From Trileptium ribeirensis (taxonomy: Eukaryota; Nematoda; Enoplea; Enoplida; Thoracostomopsidae), in contig JASANE010019437.1 of NCBI GenBank assembly GCA_030248225.1, positions 85,949 through 149,948 of the forward strand: a stretch of DNA of 64,000 bases. Reading direction: 5' to 3'. The position numbers and the translations under genes are program-made. Within the stretch, counting starts at the first letter, position 1. Every line of letters begins with the position of its first letter. Below the pieces are notes generated by a model. That model was not told the origin of the DNA, did not search any database, and saw only the letters and a program-made list of their open reading frames with translations. Shown piece by piece: positions 59,382 to 64,000 of this stretch.

Positions 59382-60338
59382 TCAACGGTGCACATTTATA
59401 CGAGTTAACCGTGTACGAGCGGAGAAAGTTTCAATGAAATCGCATTTCCTAGAACGTAATAAGAATTGATATACTAAATACGCCGTAAATAAGTAAAAAT
59501 GTAACTGTTGTCAAAATAGCTAATTTTTATACAAAAACGTGAACTTTGGTCAAAAATACGATTGAAAGTAATTGTTTTCTAGCGCGAGGGGCTACTTGTA
59601 GCCCGATTTTCGACATAATTTTCAACCCCAATCATGCAAAAAAAATTTTGGGTTGAACCAAAAGGGGGAGGTCGCGAAAGCTGTCTGTTTTTATAGAAGA
59701 AATGAAATATATGATGACCTTGAGCTTAGAGATTGTTTACGGTTTAAAAAAATTTCCTAATCCTGCGATCCGGTGAACAACTAATTTGGGTACCACCTCC
59801 CTAGGGACTCGAATTAGTGCTACAGCACTCCGTTTTACGTTATCGAAAAACGTGATGTGTTAACTCCAGTGATGTTAATATGTAGCGATAAGTTGCTACC
59901 CAGCACCTACGAATGGGAAATTCACCACACGAATTAGTGAAATCGTATCTGAAAAATTCTTGATTTCGAATCGAAGCAATTAACGAAATTTCAGAGATAA
60001 ATCATTTCAAGCCTTCCAGAAAAGTTTACGAATTTCGGTCGAAATCATATTATGCTGTCCATTGTGGCTTTATCCTAACACCGTTATCAACACATCATGT
60101 AAAAACAGCATTGCAAAAGATTGAAATAACCTCGTTTGAAAGATTTAATAAAACCTATTCCCGCATGATATTGAAATATGCCGCCCTTTCTTTATGTCTC
60201 AATACTATTACTAACTTTATTTCAAATCATATTAAAATTCAAAACTCTTGACATTTTCAACACAACTGAGGACTTCTAACACATCAAACCAAATGGTAGT
60301 CAAGCGAAAACTAAAATCGTACAAAACTTATGACTTAC
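59382..60338. other. No gene seen
   Basis: AT-rich sequence with no long frame, no repeat pair and no RNA gene that I could support. Confidence 0.4.
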
Positions 60339-60443
60339 ATTCACTGAATATAAAAGCACACCATGATATAAAGTGTCGGAAATACGATAGAATTCGTGGC
60401 GTTTACAACGAATTAGTTTTGCAGCCTTTTGAACCGCTACCGA
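60339..60443 (-). CDS. Single internal exon of an unrecognised gene
   Basis: A 35-codon frame sits between a strong acceptor (attactacag, minus strand) and a consensus donor (AAT followed by gtaagt), phase 0 on both sides. The peptide includes VAVQKAAKLIRCKRHEF and DTLYHGVLLYSVN. Good signals on both sides make it more likely than most short frames here. Its gene is unknown: the stop-bearing exon at 62951 lies upstream on this strand, so the two probably belong to different genes. A second candidate frame near 60.6-60.75 kb (GPVMTVDTFFIEEIGRR) could be its neighbour. Confidence 0.4.
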
Positions 60444-60799
60444 CTGTAGTAATAATGACAATGGGTGCAAACCAGAGGTGTGCGTGTGTGTGGTGAACTT
60501 TTGACCAAGCGGGTACCCATAAAAACTGGAGGTTTGTCCACTACCGCTAGGCTCATACATATTTTAACGCTTGCGAAGCCAGCAAATTATAAAGCAATAT
60601 CAGGGCTTTGAAAAATTTATCAATATTGATTTTAAGTTAGTCTTTTGTAATAGTGAACACTTTTCCAGCAGCATTCGCCGCCCAATCTCTTCGATAAAGA
60701 AAGTGTCCACTGTCATCACTGGCCCCTTACCAAATATTAAATTCCTCACATTTCATATCTGCTCAACATCGCTACATTGTACAAGCCCATCAGCACAAT

Positions 60800-62890
60800 T
60801 AAAATCTTATTATCGATTTCTGGCTGTTATAGAACATGTTTTTTTATCCAAGCGCATCCAGTATTGAATAGTAAAATTTCAGAAATTACACTGATGGAAA
60901 TCTTCTTTACGTCGTTCACACCGATTTCTTTCAGAAGTTGCATAAATTTAAACTGCGAATAACTACATTGCTTCTTTGTTTATAAACATAAGCGAGGAAC
61001 ACACTGGAAACCAAAGTTCACCAAAAATCTAAAACGTATTAATGCTAATCACAACTAATGAACCTTAGACACTTTTCTTAAAATTTCAAAAATGTTGTCG
61101 GGACATTAAACGGCAGCTAGTGCCACCAACAAAATTTGTTGTATGACCCGTAAGCAACAGTTCCTGGAAAAATGGAGTCTTGGTAATGATCACCAAATTT
61201 GATTTCTCACAGAAAGCATTGTGAAACTATTATCAGGAATTAATCAATATTAACCCAAGACGCAAGGATCGCTCATCTTAGTAAATATTCACCGAAAAAC
61301 GAAGAAATTAAATTATTCCTTTCAAAGAATTCTCGTTTTTTTTCTTAGCTTCGAAACATGTGAACGTCCATAACAATGTCAATATCGTGCGTAGCGCGAC
61401 AAATGTTATTGCAAAATTAGCTTTTGTCAGTTTCCAATAGACGACTTATTTCTGACTCATTATCTATTAGCCAGAATATTATCTAGTGAACCGCTAATCT
61501 ATCTGCTGAAATTTATATAAACGAATGAGTTAGTTTAAGTGAAATTTTTAGCGTATGTATCACCACAACCGCCTAGTGTTTAAAGCACCATTATACATAA
61601 AGCAAAGTCCCACTGGCGGTGCATCTTGATTTTCGTAGCTCAGTTTTGTTTTGACTTGACATTGTGTTTCTTTTGCTTTTTAACAATAATTTTCTTTCTC
61701 TGTCGCCACAAAACCTACATCTTAACAGAATACGCACCAATATTTTATGTGAAAAAAAGTTCGGTCTGTGTTAATCGAAAAAGCTCAAAAACTTATTTTT
61801 CATAGTACGAGCTACTGCAATATATATTATTTAAAATTTAACAGGTTAAAAACACAACGCCGTATTTATTAATAATGCGAACTAATAATAAGCAAGTGCT
61901 TGTTAGGGGCATAAAACCCCTCTCCCTAGTTTTTAGACACAGGGCACATCTAACTGTACGAACTCTCTGTTTTGCCAATCCTTTATCACGTTTTTACTGC
62001 ACATTTCCACTATGCCTCAAGCATAATAGTAGATAGAAAATGGGGGTTTTACCCCCCCCCCACACAGTGGTGGGGGAAGTGGGGTTGACAGATGGTCTTC
62101 AAACATTATCTCTGAATACCCCACATATATAAAATGCTAATTTCACACTACTTATATAGTGGTGCTGGGATCAGAGTTGCCGACACTTGTTGGATATCAC
62201 GTATATTATCAATTCATCAGTATTTTGTATAATTGGAACCAACAGAAAAAATAAAGCTATATAAATATTAAATTAGCAACTCGTTTGCAGTACTGTAATG
62301 TGTTATATAACATAGAACACGTCATCGTAAAAATAAATAAGTAATCATAAAAATTTGTGTGTTTAATAATTCGTTTGAGCTATCCACTATGTTGGACCAA
62401 ACAAAAAATGATCTACCTACAGTATTAAACATATATTTAAAACTCACTAATCCCCATGGATTTGTATTTCCACTGACATTCAACATGACGTACTATCATG
62501 TTATACACATAGAATACTAAAACGTAATCCTAGCATGTGTGGAGCTTGACTACAAATGTCTTCAACAAGAATGATATTTTTTATTTTACAATTACAAATA
62601 AGCGTCGGAGGAGAATTAATATATTGATTTTAACTTTCATCTGGTATGTAAACGATCACGGATTCCAGTTACAATACCAACCTTTAATATATATTTGAGG
62701 TGTTTTTAATAATTGTTGAAATTAAACTTTTAGAACCAGTATAAAAAACGAAAATTTAATTGTACTTACAGATTTTTCTTCTTTAACTGGCATCAGGAGA
62801 CAACATGAACTTATATTACATTAATTTACGTATTAATACATAGTTATTTACAAAATTAATTACATATTCCATGTATTTATATTAATTACA
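60800..62890. other. AT-rich sequence without a clear gene
   Basis: No long frame. A homopolymer-rich spot at 62041-62085 has gggggtttta followed by ten C and a gtgggggaagtgggg run. Short plus-strand frames at 60571-60962 are weak and overlap the minus-strand candidate exon. Confidence 0.4.
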
Positions 62891-62896
62891 TTTATT
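62891..62896 (-). terminator. Poly(A) signal of the 62.9-63.6 kb gene
   Basis: AATAAA on the minus strand, 55 bases downstream of the TAA at 62951. Distance and strand fit 3' end formation for that gene. Confidence 0.45.
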
Positions 62897-62950
62897 TACA
62901 TTTACTATACAATTACTTTTTAATATATTACAATTTTCAAATTAGTATTA

Positions 62951-63630
62951 TTAATAATTGTTTATTAATTCGATATATTTGCTGCGATCACCACTGATGC
63001 GTTCCACCTTGCAGCGTCGGTGCTAAAATAATATACAGTTACTAAACATTAATTGAATTTTTAAGTTAGAATTAACAAATACAATTATGATTCAGGTTAT
63101 AATATACAATAACAAATAATACAATTATCTAACAATTATTCAATAATACCTACCCTTCGAATCTCCTTGTTGAACTCGTAATCAAGTTCCGCTTGAGATG
63201 ACACCACAAATCCTGTTTCAACCAGATCCCCTTTAACAATCAGCACAACACGTTGTTCCAAAGTGTTGTTATAACCACGAACACCCATAGGAATATGAAA
63301 ACTCGCGAAGAATACTCTTCGCGTGTAAGTTCCAACATGGCTACTTATCATTATAGCGTTTTCCATGACAGATATAGTGGTAAATAGAGGATTTAGGAGC
63401 CAGCTTCGCTTTGTTTTGGTGGATTTACTATGACCTTCTATAAAATGATTTGATAACCCAATCATTGTTGTAAAACGGTTACAGAAAAACCAAAAAACTG
63501 CAAAGCGATCCATAACAAAAATCACCGTTACAACAAAAAATGGTTGATGATAGAAGCGAATCCAACCTTTAAAATTGTAAAATGATAATGTGACTCCACT
63601 TTTATCCAGATATTTATTACGCCCATCTGG
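62951..63630 (-). CDS. Last two exons of an unrecognised gene (membrane protein?)
   Basis: The larger exon, 63154-63630, is 159 codons open in one frame from an acceptor (aaaatag) to a donor (AGG followed by gtaggt), phase 0. The last exon, 62951-63022, has a good acceptor (attattttag), enters in phase 0 and ends TAA. The larger exon has a hydrophobic and aromatic segment (QPFFVVTVIFVMDRFAVFWF), then a likely globular part with TRRVFFASFHIPMG and VVLIVKGDLVETGFVVSS. The C-terminus is basic (RRHRRCKVERISGDRSKY). No family recognised. A weak upstream frame lies at 63724-63975. The long open frame in AT-rich DNA, phase agreement and poly(A) signal make a real gene likely. Confidence 0.55.
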
Positions 63631-64000
63631 CTATTTTCCACATTACATTTGTGTATATGTTTAATGGGGATTTTCACTCTATATTTTTACGATTTGTAAT
63701 GTCCACACTATATCAATTCAACATCATAATAACTTATTTCTGAACCTTAATATTTTATATTTGAGGTAGCTACGCAACAATATTTTGTATTTAAGGTAAC
63801 TACATAAATAATATTTCAAGATTTCATTACTTTTAATGTATATTATTCTCAAGCACATAACATCTAAATTAATTCTATAAGCTACTAATTTTCCAGTTAT
63901 TCGTTGATATCTTTTACCAAGTAATCGGAAAGTTATAAAAATTGACATCTGTAGGTTATCTACTGTGGTGAACACATTTCTTCTATTTTCACTAAGCTAG

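Overview
The window reads as nuclear DNA of a repeat-rich metazoan. It has spliced genes with short GT-AG exons, a CR1-type non-LTR retrotransposon, LTR retrotransposon remains, foldback MITEs and several tandem arrays. There are no operons, no Shine-Dalgarno-led gene series and no CRISPR. Introns and flanks are AT-rich, while the LTR repeats and the 49-54 kb block are richer in GC. I cannot name the species.

Layout. 0-0.2 kb: last exon of a plus-strand gene entering from the left. 3.9-5.6 kb: a duplicated 0.8 kb unit. 9.5-14.5 kb: a minus-strand CR1-like retrotransposon, almost complete but broken by one stop, three frame changes and a probable in-frame RT deletion; its 3' end abuts a 110 bp tandem array. 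14.6 kb: a possible isolated exon. 15.8-17.2 kb: a 150 bp tandem repeat, then a 781-base stretch with only three G on the plus strand. 22.5-41.5 kb: three same-direction copies of a 3.5-4.1 kb repeat. I interpret these as one solo LTR and the two LTRs of a roughly 15 kb minus-strand element that carries gag and two unfamiliar ORFs but no pol. 42.2-42.7 kb: two copies of a small TTAA-flanked element whose inverted ends look piggyBac-like and whose interior carries pol III A and B boxes. 42.9-45.3 kb: a phase-consistent multi-exon gene on the minus strand. 46.9-48.8 kb: a decayed minus-strand coding region. 54.2-55.6 kb: a decayed Gypsy-type RT/RNase H. 56.7-59.0 kb: a large foldback MITE with a second small repeat family at its centre. 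60.3 kb and 62.9-63.6 kb: further minus-strand exons, including a 3' gene end with stop and poly(A) signal.

How the parts fit. Host genes are sparse and cut into small exons between mobile DNA. The most unusual unit is the 26.6-41.5 kb element. All three LTR copies share a minus-strand TATA box and a stem-loop (in two of the three a candidate poly(A) signal was not located), so the LTR direction agrees with gag. With no reverse transcriptase inside, it would depend on enzymes supplied in trans. The only Gypsy pol seen here (54-55 kb) is dead. Exons were found by reading splice signals and phases by eye; none has been checked by transcript or homology search.
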